Shown piece by piece: positions 1-11,520 of a stretch of 64,000 nt of DNA. The notes beneath the pieces are model-generated. The model had not been told where the DNA came from and ran no database searches. It was given only the letters and a program-made list of their open reading frames with translations. This DNA is from Euphorbia lathyris (lineage: Eukaryota; Streptophyta; Magnoliopsida; Malpighiales; Euphorbiaceae): assembly GCF_963576675.1 (NCBI RefSeq), contig NC_088918.1:36303501-36367500 (forward strand), written 5' to 3'. Within the stretch, counting starts at the first letter, position 1. Each line of letters starts with the position of its first letter. The translations under genes were made by a program, and so were the position numbers.

Positions 1-257
1 TAAATATTCTTTTAAAATGAGATTAATTACCATTTAAGTAAAGGAAGAAGAAAAGAAAAGATATATATACATATACTTATATTTAAAAATAAAATAAAAA
101 ATGATATACAAACATCCTAAATAATTATATATACCAAATGTCTAAAAATAATAATTTGAAAACATATATTACATAACTGTACATATATATATAAAGGATC
201 AAAAGCTCAAAAGTTAAGAAGGAGGGACCAAAACAGCATTTTTTACATTCCAGCAGA

Positions 258-284
258 TTTACCGACGGAAAATCCGTCGGTAAA
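258..284. promoter_or_regulatory. 12-bp-stem hairpin in the LTR (second copy at 16168-16194)
   Basis: A perfect inverted repeat (TTTACCGACGGA, three-base loop, then its complement) is present unchanged in both LTR copies. In the minus orientation it lies about 700 bases downstream of the LTR TATA box. The role is unknown; RNA structure or termination are possibilities. Confidence 0.45.
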
Positions 285-950
285 CAGCAATTAGTGACAG
301 AAACGGAAAATTACAGAACTACTCCAACTGTTTCCAGATTTATTCAAAAGCTTTAAATTAAGTCTAATTCAATCGTTTTGGATTTCCGAACTCCCAAAAA
401 TGGATCATAGTCAATAACGGAAGTTCCTAAAACGACGTTTTTATTTTAAAACATTATTCGGAAATTCTTTTAAATTAAAACTTATAATTACAACGTTTTT
501 AACACCCGAACTACCTTTTTATCGGATCACGGTTCGTATTGGGATATCAAAACGAGGTTTTTTATTTTAAAGCAAAACCGAATTTTATTCAACACGAGAC
601 GAAAATTAAATAAATATGCCAAATTAAATAAAACGTGATAAAATAAAAGAATAACTAAATAAATAAAAAACTATAACATGAAAATAAATAAAGGAAAGGA
701 ATAAATTAAATAAAATAAAAGAGTCTAGTCCTCGGATAATACCTTAAATTCGGTATCTGACAGACGAAGCCGATTGATTCCACGAGTCGTGATTTTCCGG
801 TTTTTTGTGTTTTTTAGTAAAAATTTAACTTTGCAAAATTTGGATTTTTTTGGAAAAAAAAATATTTTCTCCAAAAAATTGACTTTCTCTCTCTAAAAAT
901 GTTTAGAGTGAGAAAGCTCCAAAAATTCTCCCTCCTCCCCTCAAATGCAT

Positions 951-985
951 GGGGATCCGTGCCTTTTATATGCAAACGGATCCCC
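951..985 (-). promoter_or_regulatory. LTR core promoter: TATA box inside a palindrome (left LTR)
   Basis: On the minus strand TATAAAA lies at 970-964. It is enclosed by a 10-bp inverted repeat, GGGGATCCGT at 951-960 and its complement at 976-985. The same arrangement occurs in the right LTR at 16862-16896, where an added GCC/GGC pair extends the stem. The position and strand fit the start of genomic RNA synthesis for this element. Confidence 0.55.
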
Positions 986-1001
986 GGCGGAATGGGCGAC
1001 G

Positions 1002-1196
1002 CCTGGTCCACGACCGCGGGTAAAGTGGCTCAAAAGCAACTCTGGTCTACGACCATGAGTAAGATGGCTCAAAAGCGACCCTGGTCCACGACCGCGGGTA
1101 AAATGGCTCAAAAGCAACTCTGGTCTACGACCGTGAGTAAGATGACTCAAAAGCGACCCTGGTCCACGACCGCGGGTAAAATGGCTCAAAAGCGAG
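1002..1196. repeat. 39-bp tandem repeat, five units of two alternating types
   Basis: Five units of 39 bp alternate as A-B-A-B-A. Type A contains GGTCCACGACCGCGGGTAAA and type B contains GGTCTACGACC followed by TGAGTAAGATG. The result is a 78-bp higher-order repeat. The array sits where the U3 of the left LTR should be and is absent from the right LTR. Confidence 0.85.
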
Positions 1197-1538
1197 GATT
1201 GTCTTTGGATTCTTCTACAACACTGTCGCCTGTATTTTCTCACTGGAGCTAGCGTCTCGGAGGTTTAATGGGAACGTGTTTTAGTCTAGAATGATATAGA
1301 CTAACGATTATTTTTCTGTTGACTGTCGTCTGTATTTTGACTGGTGTCACTGTTCTGTAAAAATTGGCTATTGTCTGGAGTTCATATCTTGACGATATTG
1401 GTTGCTGACCGGGAGAAATGCAGGCTGAAACGGACTGCAAATCGGAGGTCTGTGCACTCGGTAATTAATTATTTACTTTTTACCTTTATGTCACATCGTA
1501 CCTTTTTCAGTATTTACGGGAATGCCATTCCTCTTCCC

Positions 1539-1545
1539 TATATAA
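1539..1545 (+). promoter_or_regulatory. TATA box of the antisense plant mobile domain gene
   Basis: TATATAA lies 80 bp upstream of the ATG at 1625. A CT-rich leader typical of plant mRNAs (1570-1599) starts about 30 bp downstream of it. The spacing fits a transcript start near 1570. Expression is not shown. Confidence 0.5.
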
Positions 1546-1624
1546 GGTGGTGGGGTTCCATTTCAACCCCACATCTTCTCTCTCTTCTTTCTCTCTCTAG
1601 ATTTTGATTTGGATTATTCTCGGG

Positions 1625-4600
1625 ATGGATTTGGATGAATGCGATGGCACGAGAGGCATGGAGGAGGTTTACGTGAACCTGGATAGAGTGGACCCTTTCC
1701 ACGATCCTGAGACACATCTGAGCCGGACACGCTGCAACGAGGTAAGTACTTTCTCACTTTTTCGTTATTTGATTCAAATTCTAGGCTTTAGTGTTCCTAT
1801 CCGAACATGATTTGCATGCTAACCTTTAGATTGCCTTAGAGGACTTTAGCTAGAAAGCGTGAATTTCTTTACTTACAAGTAACACTTGTTTATTTTTGTT
1901 GTGAGAATGCGCGCTATATGCATGTGAATAGTAAAACTACGAATTTATGCATGCTAACAGTAAAGACAATGTGAATAGTAAAAACGTGAATAGTGCACGT
2001 GAATAGTAAAAATGTGAATAGGGCACGTGAATAGTAAAAACTTAACTAATGTACACGAATAGTAAAAACGTGAATAGTGCATGTGAATAGTGAAAACTTA
2101 ACCAATGCACGTAAATAGTAAAAAACGTGAATAGTGCACGTGAACAGCAAAAACGTGAATAGTGAAAACTTAACTAACGCACGTGAATAGTAAAAACGTG
2201 AATAGTGTACGTGAATAGTAAGATCCTAACTAATGCACGCGAATAGTAAAAACTTAATTAATGCTCATTGTCAATGCGGACGAGAGTGGATTAAAGAATA
2301 AAGAATTAACTAAACCTTACATAAACGACCCTAAAGGAGAGATTTTTACAGAAAGTTGGTCCAAATTGACCAGATGTCTCTAGGTTAGACCCCGACTGAA
2401 AGAATAACTAGTCCTAACGTGTTTTCATCAAACGTACGCTTAGGAATCATATTTAAATTTTTCTGTCTTGTTCTTTCTAGTTCGTCGAGATTTCCGGGAC
2501 TACGGCCGAGATCCATACGTGGTATGCTATGCTAGGCACCGCGGCGAGAGCCCGTGTGCTTGAGTTGGGCTTCGAGCCCTTTATTTCAGTGTTGCCCCGC
2601 ACCAACGGGGTGTGCGATCGTTTTGGCCTGCGTGCCTTATGCTAGCGGTGGGTTGACTCGACCCACACCTTCCATCTTTCCTTTGGGGAGATGACCATCT
2701 CGCCCAGAGATTTCTCTTTGTTGACGGGGCTGCGGGGGAGCAGCACTCTAGTTCCCTTTCATTTTGACCTGATGCGACCGCGGGTTGACCTCGCTAGGCT
2801 TGCTGCTTTGATTGGGTCGGGAGTTTGTCCAGGCGCCAGATCTACTCCGGCGAAGTTTATTTCTACTGCGAGCCTTTTGAGTCGCCGGGATTTTTGCGAG
2901 ATAGACGATACTGACTTGGCAGTTCGTAGTTTCTTAGTGTATACCCTGAGTGAGACGATTTTCCGCACCAAGAGCGGAAAGGTACACGCTGGTCTTATTC
3001 AGGCTCTCAGTGATTTGGATGCGGCAGCGTCTTATGATTGGGCGGGAGCGGGCCTAGCCTTTTTATATAAGTTTTTGGATTTGACTTGCCGGAAGCGCAA
3101 GGACTTCGGTGGTTACACATTTGCTCTTCTGGTACGTGACGCATCCTTGACTCGCCCATTTTATCTTCTTCGCGCTTTTACGTTCATAACCCTTGTTTTT
3201 ACCGCAGGTTTGGGCGTACGAGAGGCGGATTCTTCCTAGCCAGTCTCGGCCTCGACCACGAGTACCGAGGCTCCCTCTCATGACTCGGTGGAGAGAGTTT
3301 GACCTAGGCGCAGAGAAGAGACGGACGGTGGCGCGGCTCTTAGACTGGATTGACTCGCGGACCCTGGGACAGGTAGATATCTTCTAGTCATGCTAGATTC
3401 TTGTTTGATCAGATCTGACCTTTCTTTGTGTTTTTGTTTTTTAGATCAAGTTTAGGTGGGACGACCTTGACTTCGGTCCCGACTACATGTACGTGACTTT
3501 GATCCAGGAGCAGCAGTGCGTGCTCACCGGCCCCTTTGTGCGGGCTTGGTATTTGGGCGACCGGGGCATCACCGGGATTAGGGACGCACACTGGTCACCC
3601 GGCGAGATTCCCATTTCCATGTTCGCGGTGCGGACCATGCCCTTGTCGGTCATCCGTCAGGACTTGACCCGCCGGTTCGTAGGTAGAGAGGTGTGGGTTC
3701 ATGCCGGGGGCCGTGATCTTTACCTATCGACTCTGTTGAGCGCGACGGATGCCCCAGTGGCGGCGATGGAGGTGGATCCCGTGGCAAACGTATTTTCACG
3801 GGAGGCTGTCGCGGCAATCTTCGGTCAGGAGGAGGTCCCGGTGAGTGGTTCAGCCTATTTACCTTTATTCATGAGATGGTTAGCGGTATTTATTGTGTTT
3901 TTATTTGCAAGAGGGGTCCTGGAGGAGCGCTCATCTGTCGGACTTCTTTGACGGCACTCGAGCTCAGACATCTGCGGGCAAGCCACCCTACTATGTCGGC
4001 GAGTCCTCCAGTGCTGCCCGACCGGAGAGGTCCTCCTTTGGTGTGCCCGTTCCGGACTACGGGAGAGATTTCGCCACCGTTTGTTATGATGAGTCCGGGA
4101 CAGCCTATGCGGGTGTCGAGATGGCTCCTCCCCTCTTCACATCGAGGGTGCCATTTGACCCTCCCGACGCTTCGCAGACTACGAGAGAGACTTGTACAGA
4201 TTATGTGGGACTATCCGGTTACCTCCAAGACCGCCTCAGTTTGCGCTGTGCCGATCACCTGGTATGTATCCTTACTTTATTTTAGTGTAGTGGAATGCAT
4301 GCATGTATGTATGATTTCTGTTCTTGCCTATGCTGCTTCGTTTTTTCCTTTTTTTTTCACATCTGTTTTTCTTCTTTTTTTTATTTTTTAGAGCGATCTT
4401 CACGCCCATGAGCGGAGACGGAGTGAGTCGGTGCGGGAGGCCGATGCCAGGGTTGGCCAGGTGTACCAAGAGCGGAACGACCACTGGTCGGAGGTGATAC
4501 GGAGGGAGACTGCTGGACGTCTTGTCGTTGAGGAGAGGGCGCGTGATGAGACGATTGGACGCCTCGCTGCCGAGGAGAGGGTACATGTTGAGACCACAAG

Positions 4601-4730
4601 ACGCCTCGCTGCCGAGGAGAGAGCACGAGTTGTTGAGGAGAGGCTCCGAGTTACCGAGGAGACCTTATCTGCGGAGCGAGCATCGCATTTGAGGGGGTTT
4701 GAGGCCTACTGGGACTTCCCTCCATATTAG
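1625..4730 (+). pseudogene. Plant mobile domain (PMD) gene, antisense passenger of the gypsy element, six exons
   Basis: Exons read 1625-1741, 2481-3131, 3208-3372, 3445-3840, 3914-4261 and 4392-4730. All junctions are GT-AG and keep one frame across about 670 codons. The second exon has the family hallmark RW followed by THTFHLSFGEMTIS, then the downstream WAYE segment in exon 3, as in MAIN/MAIL1-like proteins and PMD proteins carried by transposons. The last exon encodes an Arg/Glu-rich heptad-like helix that is probably a coiled coil. One in-frame TAG (2643-2645) precedes the RW motif, so this copy is probably inactive. The exon 5 acceptor at 3914, two bases after a competing AG, was chosen because only it preserves the frame into exon 6. 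Tat elements are known to carry an extra, sometimes antisense, ORF here. PMD function in transposons is unsettled; the host homologues act in silencing and genome stability. Confidence 0.8.
1925..2260. repeat. Minisatellite in intron 1 of the antisense PMD gene
   Basis: The word GTGAATAGTAAAAAC and its variants (GTGAATAGTGCAC, CTTAACTAATGCAC) recur roughly twenty times. Units combine into irregular longer repeats. The array lies wholly within the 739-bp first intron. Confidence 0.8.
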
Positions 4731-5185
4731 GCTTATTATGTATTGCTTTGTAGTTTTCATTAGAGTTACCCCGATGTATAGCTGATGTATAGGGAATGGG
4801 GTGGATAGCAGGTAGGCTTTTTTTATTGTGAAAAGTAAGGTAGGAAATGTATAACTCATGATTCATATTACCATGCATTCAGTAGATTATGATGATTCCA
4901 ATCATTCTCGTCAAATATATTCATGCTTTTATTTATTTACAAACAACAGAAATACTTAACCTCTTATACATTGTTTTTGTAATTGCTCAAGTTATAACTA
5001 TTGTTACCAGGACCCGCCTTTCGGTTTTCGGATGCCGGCGATTTTTCTCCTCTCCTTTTACTATCCCGGAATTTTCAAATGAGTGCCCTTTCGGGTTTTC
5101 ACCCACTGGGATGTCCCTTATTGTTGCATAGGCCGCCCTTTGCGGGTTTTCAACCTATCGGGAATTTTTCTTTCTTTTTTTTTTC
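4731..5185. other. Gap between the convergent PMD gene and gypsy pol
   Basis: This stretch holds the probable 3' ends of the plus-strand PMD transcript and the minus-strand polyprotein. Three short units around CCCTTTCGGGTTTTC occur at 5010-5165 (near 5017, 5090 and 5132). No coding capacity was recognised. Confidence 0.5.
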
Positions 5186-7972
5186 TTACGAAAAGTATTT
5201 CTTAAGCCTATCCAGGTTGGTAGGTTCGGAGAATTCCATGCCGTCCATGGTAGTTAACTTCACCGCTCCTTTGCTTAGTATCTTCTTCACGACGAATGGC
5301 CCTTCCCAGTTAGGTTTAAACTTGCCCCTAGGGTCGGTGTGCGTCACACGAATCTGTTTCAGCACCAAATCTCCTTCTTTGATAGGACTGGTCTTGACCT
5401 TTTTATTGAAAGCTCGAGCCATCCTTCTTTGATATAACTGTACATGGTAAAGGGCTTCCATCCTTTTCTCGTCAACCAAAGCCAACTGCTCATATCGCTT
5501 CTTCACCCATTCCGTCTCGGGAATCTCTGCTTCCACTGCGATTCTCAACGATCGCTTTTCGATCTCAATCGGGAGGACTGCTTCTGTTCCGTATACCAAG
5601 GAGAATGGCGTTGCCCCAGTTGAGGTTCTAACTGTCGTGCGATAAGCCCATAACGCGAGTGGGAGCTGCTCATGCCAATTCCAATGTGATTCCACCATTT
5701 TTATGAGAATTCTCTTAAGGTTCTTATTAGCTGCTTCTACTGCCCCAATAGCTTGTGGACGGTACGGAGAAGACTTGTGATGTTCAATGCCATATTCTCG
5801 GAAGAGACTTCTTACTTCCCCCTGAAACTGGACCCCATTATCCGTAATCATGTGATGAGGCACTCCGAACCTAGTGATCAAGTGTTTCTCAATGAACTTT
5901 CTCATCTGCTTGGATCCCAATTTGCTAAACGACTCTGCCTCTACCCACTTGGTGAAATAATCGATGGCGACTGCAATAAACTTGTGCCCGTTCGAAGCAT
6001 TAGGCCTTACCTCACCAATGATGTCAATGCCCCAAGCCGCAAATGGCCAAATAGGTGCTAATACATGTAATTCCATGGCTGGAAGATGACTACAATCGCC
6101 GTGGATTTGACAATCGTGGCATTTCTTCGCATACTCGCTACAATCTCTTTCCATGGTGAGCCAATAGAAGCCTTGTCTGATGATTTTCTTGGCTAACACT
6201 GCTCCTCCCATATGGGCCCCGCAAATTCCTGAATGTACTGATTCCATTGCCTCGCGGGCTTCTCCCGCATCCAAGCACCTTAGTTGTAACCCATCGATGT
6301 GCCTTTTGTAAAGTAAGTCGTTGTGGATGACGAACTGCCGAGCTAACCTTCTAATCACAGCTTGATCCCTCGGTTCTGACTCTGCCGGATATGTTCCATG
6401 CTTCATGAAGTTCACGATATCGAAATACCACGGTTTTTCATCTGCCCCTAACAACATTACATCCTCGTAGCATGGTTTGTGAGATCTCCTCAATACCAAC
6501 GGTTTCGAGGCAAGGTTTCGGGGGTTGTCCCAAACTGACACCAAAGTGGCCAAAGCATCCGCCGCCTGGTTCTGCGCTCGAGGAATGTGATAGAAACGAC
6601 ACTCCTTGAATCTTTGTGCCAACCCTTCTAGCTGATCTAGATATGGACATAGCCTTTCTTCCCTCACTTCCCAGTTTCCTTGTGCCTGTTCGATGATCAA
6701 CTTGGAGTCACCCCAAATTTCGACATATGATGCTCCCAGTGCTGCTAATGACTCTAAGCCATAAATGCACGCTTCATATTCGGCCATATTATTGGTAAGA
6801 GGGAATGACAACTTCTTGGCCATCGGGATCCTTTCTCCCTCTGGTGAGATAAGTAATACCCCTACTCCGGCTCCATTCGAATTAACTGCTCCATCAAAGA
6901 ACATTTTCCATGGTATAACTTCAATTGCGTTTAAGTGCTCATCGGGGAAATCATAATTTATCTCTTCCTCTTCTGCATTCAGAGGTTGGTTGGCCAGAAA
7001 CTCTGCCACGGCCCTCCCTTTGATAACCTTCTTCGTTACATATTCAATGTCAAACTCGGATAAAAGTAGTAACCATCGGGCTAACTTCCCTGTCAAAGAC
7101 GGAGTTCGGTACAGATACTTCACGGGGTCCATCCGAGAAATAATGATCACTTTATATGATTGAAAATAATGCCGTAGTTTCTTCGTTAGCCATACTACTG
7201 CCACACACGTCTTTTCGATCATGTTGTACTTGAGCTCGTACTCCAGGAACTTCTTACTTAGATAATACACCGCGTGCTCCACACCGGTGTCCCCCTCTTG
7301 GGCCAGCATTGCCCCAATAGATCGCTCTTCAATCGCTATGTAGAGGAGAAGCGGCTTTCCTAGTTTAGGCGGTCTCAGCACTGGCGGATTAGACAAATAG
7401 TTCCGGACGCTCTCCAAAGCTTGCTGACACTTATCATTCCAGATCGTGGGTTGGTCTTTCCTTAACAACTTAAAGATTGGCTCGCAGATAGCGGTGAGTC
7501 TCGCTATGAACCGACTGATATACTGAACCTGCCTCAGAAACCCTCTCACTTCTTTCTCATTCTTTGGTGTCGGCATTTCTCGTATGGCCTTCACTTTGTC
7601 GGGATCTACCTCAATTCCCTTCTTTCCGATTATATAGCCTAAGATTTTCCCCGATGAAACGCCGAAGAAGCACTTCTTCGGGTTTAACCTTAGTTTGAAT
7701 TCTGCAATTCGGGCCAAAAACTTCTCGAGTGCAGTAAAATGCCCCTCTCTCGTCTCTGATTTGACCATCATGTCATCCACATAAACTTCTACCTCCTTGT
7801 GTATCATATCATGGAACAGTGCTGTGGCCATTCGCTGGTAAGTTGCCCCGACATTCTTCAAACCAAACGGCATTACCCTGTAGCAGTATGTTCCCCACTC
7901 AGTTGTGAACGAGGTTTTTGCTTTGTGTTTCTCGGCCATCTGAACTTGCATGTAGCCCATGAAACCGTCCAC
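5186..7972 (-). pseudogene. Gypsy pol: RT (C-terminal part), RNase H, second RNase H-like domain, integrase
   Basis: An open frame of 928 codons. The reverse transcriptase active site is YVDD at residues 64-67, after FTTEWGTYCYRVMPFGL. The Ty3-type RNase H covers about residues 200-300. A second RNase H-like domain follows at about 355-490 (FFDGAVNSNGAG, NNMAEYEA, WGDSK), a known trait of the Tat group. Integrase covers about 600-770: an HHCC-type finger ending in CHDC, then GIDIIG, TDNGVQF and GAVEAANK supplying the D, D and E of the catalytic triad. A GPY/F-type stretch (NWEGPFVV) lies near the C-terminus. The beginning of RT lies in another frame upstream, with a frameshift and small loss near 7970-8015. 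This ORF is open, but the polyprotein cannot be made intact. Confidence 0.9.
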
Positions 7973-8876
7973 ATTCGTGTGTAAGACGCTCGATGCTGCA
8001 CTCGATCAATACGTCAATATGGGGCAATGCGAACTCATCTTTCGGGCATGATTTGTTAAGATCTCTATAATCGACGCACATTCTTACTTTGCCGTCCTTT
8101 TTTGCGATGGGCACCACATTTGCGACCCAAGGGGGATAGTCGATTACTTCGATGAACTCTGCTTCTAACTGCTTCTTCACTTCTTCTCTGATCTTATCTG
8201 CCCATTCTGGTCTCATGCGTCGGAGCTTCTGTTTTACGGGCCTCGCCTCAGGATATGTTGGAATACGGTGAGTTACGATTGATTGATCAATTCCTGGCAT
8301 GTCTTCGTATGTCCAAGCAAACACTATTTCGTATTTTTTTATTATTCTCTCAAATTCTTTCCTCTCTTCAATAGTTAATTCTTGAGCAATTTGTATAAGT
8401 TTAGGATTTTCATCCGTGCCAAGATTGAAAGTTGACATTTCTATTGCATTGATTTCAAATGTAGGCATGTTATATGAATGAGAATGCATGGAATGATCAC
8501 GATCAACATCAAGCAAGTAAGCAAAATCAGAATTCATTTCATTGATAGTATTGGCGATTACATCGTCTGATTCAAACAAAGCAGTAATACAATTTTCATC
8601 ATCCAGGTTCTCGGGCTTCTCATAAGCTTTGGAGGTACTGGGCTCATCCACCGCTCCTGCAGTTGCTTCAATAGTGATGACTTGCTCCTCGGCATTCAAG
8701 TCTAGCATCATAATCTCCTCGACAAAGCAGCTCGCCTTTCCTTTGCCCCAGTCGGCAACATCATTGAAGATTTCGAACCCTGGTAGAATCTTCCCTTCTG
8801 TGCTAGTCCATGACTCGGGGGTTCCTGAATAAACCTTTCCGTGCCCCTCATTCACGAAATACTTCCTTAGGCCCAC
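7899..8876 (-). pseudogene. Gypsy pol: protease-RT linker and N-terminal RT
   Basis: This frame carries an acidic linker, then the conserved RT start (PVKQKLRRMRPEWA, VVPIAKKDGKVRMCVDYRDL, FALPHIDVLI). Homology stops near 8010, where the reading moves to the frame of the downstream segment. The last residues encoded here are therefore out-of-frame sequence. Upstream, a one-base slip near a run of seven T (8935-8941, plus strand) separates it from the protease frame; the missing residues between 8877 and about 8930 are readable in this frame without a stop. Confidence 0.85.
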
Positions 8877-8913
8877 TTTTCCTTTACCACTTGCATTGGA
8901 CGGACCTCCCTGT

Positions 8914-10137
8914 TCATATCCTAAACCCCTCCGGGTTTTTTTGACTCTTGAAGTTCGGAAATTCTGGCAGCCCTTGATGGTGTGCTCCCAAACCCATACC
9001 GGGGATGAAGCCTCCCTTCATCATTTTCACGACATCGGTGGTCATGCTAGACTCGTAGATCCCAGAAACTTGGAATCCGGAGAATAGTTGAGGCTCAATT
9101 CCCAATGCTGCCACCGAGCTCAATTTCTCAGCTCTAATTGTCACTATCTCCTCCCCGAAGGGGAACTTGATCATCTGATGGAGCGTGGAGGGCACACCTC
9201 CCAACTTGTGGAACCATGGGCGTCCCAACAATACAGCAAAGGTTACCGGGATATCCAGCACCGTGAACTCAGTTTCTTCTTCATGCGGCCCCACTTTCAA
9301 CTTGGCCTTAAAGACTCCTTCAATATGCCTACGGCTATCATCATAAGCCCTAATCACAGTTTTCGAGGCTGTCAAGTCTCCTCTTTCCACTCCCAACTTA
9401 GACAAGAGTTTCAACAGGTAGACATTAATAGCCGATCCATCATCGACCATCACACAGCTAGTCTTCTTCCCGTTGATTTCCGCTCGGATGTACAAAGGCT
9501 TATTATGAGCCTTCCCTTCTTCTGGGAGATCCTCGTCGGTAAACGTGATTTCAGTTTTCTTTCGAGCCATGATTGCCCCTACTAGTGCTGCCGGTTCGGT
9601 ATCGGTAGAAATAACCAAATTCTGCAGCTCTTTCATCAAGTTTTCACGGTGGTACTTGGAATGGCATAAAACTTCCCACATTGTGGACTTAGCTTGTGTC
9701 TTCTTCAACTGCTCAAGAACTTGGTCATCGGGCTTAGGAGCCGACCCTTCCCCTATCTCAGTCTCAACCATAGGTGCCTTTCCCTCGGCCACTCGTCCTG
9801 ACCTTGTCATGACGGTGATTTCTGGCTCATCATCCGATTCATCCCAAATATTGATAGGAATCCTCCGATTAGCATCTTCCTCGTCCGAGGAACTTTCCCA
9901 AATATCCACAATCATTAAATCCATAACGTGAGGAACGTTCGGATTCAAATAAAAAGGATCCGCTGATCCATACAAAGCCCAACCTATCAGATCATTGTAA
10001 TCTCGGAGGGACACTCTGCTCATCCTTCTAGCTGCCAACGGAATAGCTCCTTTCTGTATGCACATAAGCTGCACCTTATCACTCATTGTTTCGTGACACT
10101 GTTCATACCGGTGCCTCCACCTCCTAGCATAATCCAC
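8914..10137 (-). pseudogene. Gypsy polyprotein: end of last capsid-like module and aspartic protease
   Basis: The frame begins in the C-terminal half of a capsid-like module (DYARRWRHRYEQC). It continues from the upstream gag frame through an in-frame TAA at 10156-10158, probably a mutated CAA. An acidic linker with MTRSGR follows. The retropepsin-like protease has VMVDDGSAIN as active site, then AYDDSRRHIEG and VLLGRPWFHKLG, typical of Tat proteases. The frame closes at 8914 because of the downstream frameshift. Confidence 0.85.
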
Positions 10138-10155
10138 GAATGGTTCCTCGGGGAA

Positions 10156-11520
10156 TTACCTGATCCTATCCAGATCTTCCAGGGATCCCGTCCATGGAAC
10201 ATACATCTCATATCTCGCCACAAAAGCATTCCTAAGAGGTATCCAATGACCCATTTCTTCTTCTGATAGGCCCTGGTGCCATAACAAGGCTTCTCCCATT
10301 AGGGTTTCCGGAAAATGTTCGTGTAATTCACATTGCGGGAACCCGACGTCATACATATGATTACGGAATAACCTCGCATGCTCAACAGGATCCTGGTATC
10401 CACCATACCTAGGCATTGCTAACACCGCATCGGGTGTTTGGTAAGAAGGGGAATCCGGGGTTTGCTCTGCCAGCATCCATACCGTATACTCTTTGATAAA
10501 TCTCTTCGTCATTGCCACCCAGTCGGTCTTAACATACATCCGCAGCGACATATACCACATTAACGGCTCACCCATCAGCGAATTACAGAACAAGCTGGTG
10601 ATCTCTTCTTCTTTAAAACCCAAAGGCGCCATGGCCGATAAGTAGAAGTGAAGGTGCTCCATAGGGTCCTTGTTGCCGTTATACTTACTAACCTTCGGTA
10701 ACAGACGCTTGATAGGTCCAATCTGCATCGCAAAGCGCTCTGCGGTCCTGTCTTCAGCTCTTTGGTATTTTTCCAAGAATAAATCTGATAATTGATCCCA
10801 ATCATGCTTGCAAGAGTCGGGTAATGAGTGGAACCATTCCAAAGGTTCGCCTACCAGCGAATGGTGGAACCACTGAGCAATCTCATCCACTCCGAAGGAT
10901 TCAACAAACATATCGCGCATATATTCATGCAAGTGCACCTCGGGATTTCCCCCTCCACTAAACAGACCCAAATTAGGCACAATAGTTCGAGACGACCCTT
11001 CTCCGGTCTCTTCGGCACTATCTTCATCATACGGTGCTCCATCATCCAATCCCTCTCCCATCGGTTCATCCTCTTGTTCCTCGCCAAGGAAGGACACACA
11101 TAGACCATTTCCTACATTGTTCCTTTCGTCGGAATCCAGCAACTCCTCTACGTTCTCCTCGAAGGATTCCATCACTACGCATTCTGTCAAACCAACTCCG
11201 ATCATGCTCACCCTATGATTAGGCAATGGATTACACCTAGTGGAAGGGTTCGCTGACGAAGGATCAGCTATCTTTTTCTCCTCGATTAAATCTTGGATTT
11301 CGTGTTTCAGCCTCTCACAATTCTCAATTGTATGCCCATAACTGCTGTGGAACTCACAATACCCTCTAGCCTGTATCTGCGGAGTAGGTGGAGCTTTATT
11401 ATAAGGGGTAAGGGCTTTCAACAATCCCTTTTTCTGCAAACGTTCAAAAACCTTTGCGTAAGTCTGATCAAATTTGGCGAACCGCCTCTTTTCGATAGCA
11501 TTAAGATCAAGCACTTTCAC
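10156..11520 (-). pseudogene. Gypsy gag: zinc-knuckle-like segment plus three extra capsid-like modules
   Basis: Residues about 54-85 carry the Cys/His segment common in Tat gag (YCEFHSSYGHTIENC followed by LKHEIQDLIEEKK). An acidic linker of about 95 residues follows. Then come three segments resembling the retrotransposon gag capsid domain: about 181-252 (ending SLVGEPLEWFHSL, then W and FLEKY), 273-346 (NGNKDPMEHL, SLMGEPLMWYMSL, RFIKEY) and 369-454 (GGYQDPVEHA, TLMGEALLWHQGL, AFVARYEMY). The third continues past a TAA into the next frame, with a C-terminal half like that of the first gag capsid. The frame is shifted relative to the upstream gag ORF at 11517-11520. Repeated capsid units after the knuckle are not part of the usual Tat layout as I know it. 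Confidence 0.75.

Larger units (their letters stand above)
1..1570 (-). repeat. 3' LTR of the gypsy element (partial, left part outside window)
   Basis: Bases 1 to about 1000 match 15911-16911 with about a dozen differences. The two copies part company just after position 1000. Read on the minus strand, this LTR would start near 1570, where a purine-rich strand (complement of the CT-rich run 1570-1599) could serve as polypurine tract. An alternative start near 1225 cannot be excluded. The CT-rich run could instead be the leader of the antisense gene. The boundary is therefore inferred, not proven. Confidence 0.6.

Noticed and set aside
899..1252. Repeat proteins on both strands at the 39-bp array
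   Set aside because: The 39-bp unit is a multiple of three and has no stop in some frames. There is no start context and no sign of coding.
4272..4626. Minus-strand frames opposite the last PMD exon
   Set aside because: They mirror the Glu/Arg-rich coiled-coil codons of the plus-strand exon and have no homology.
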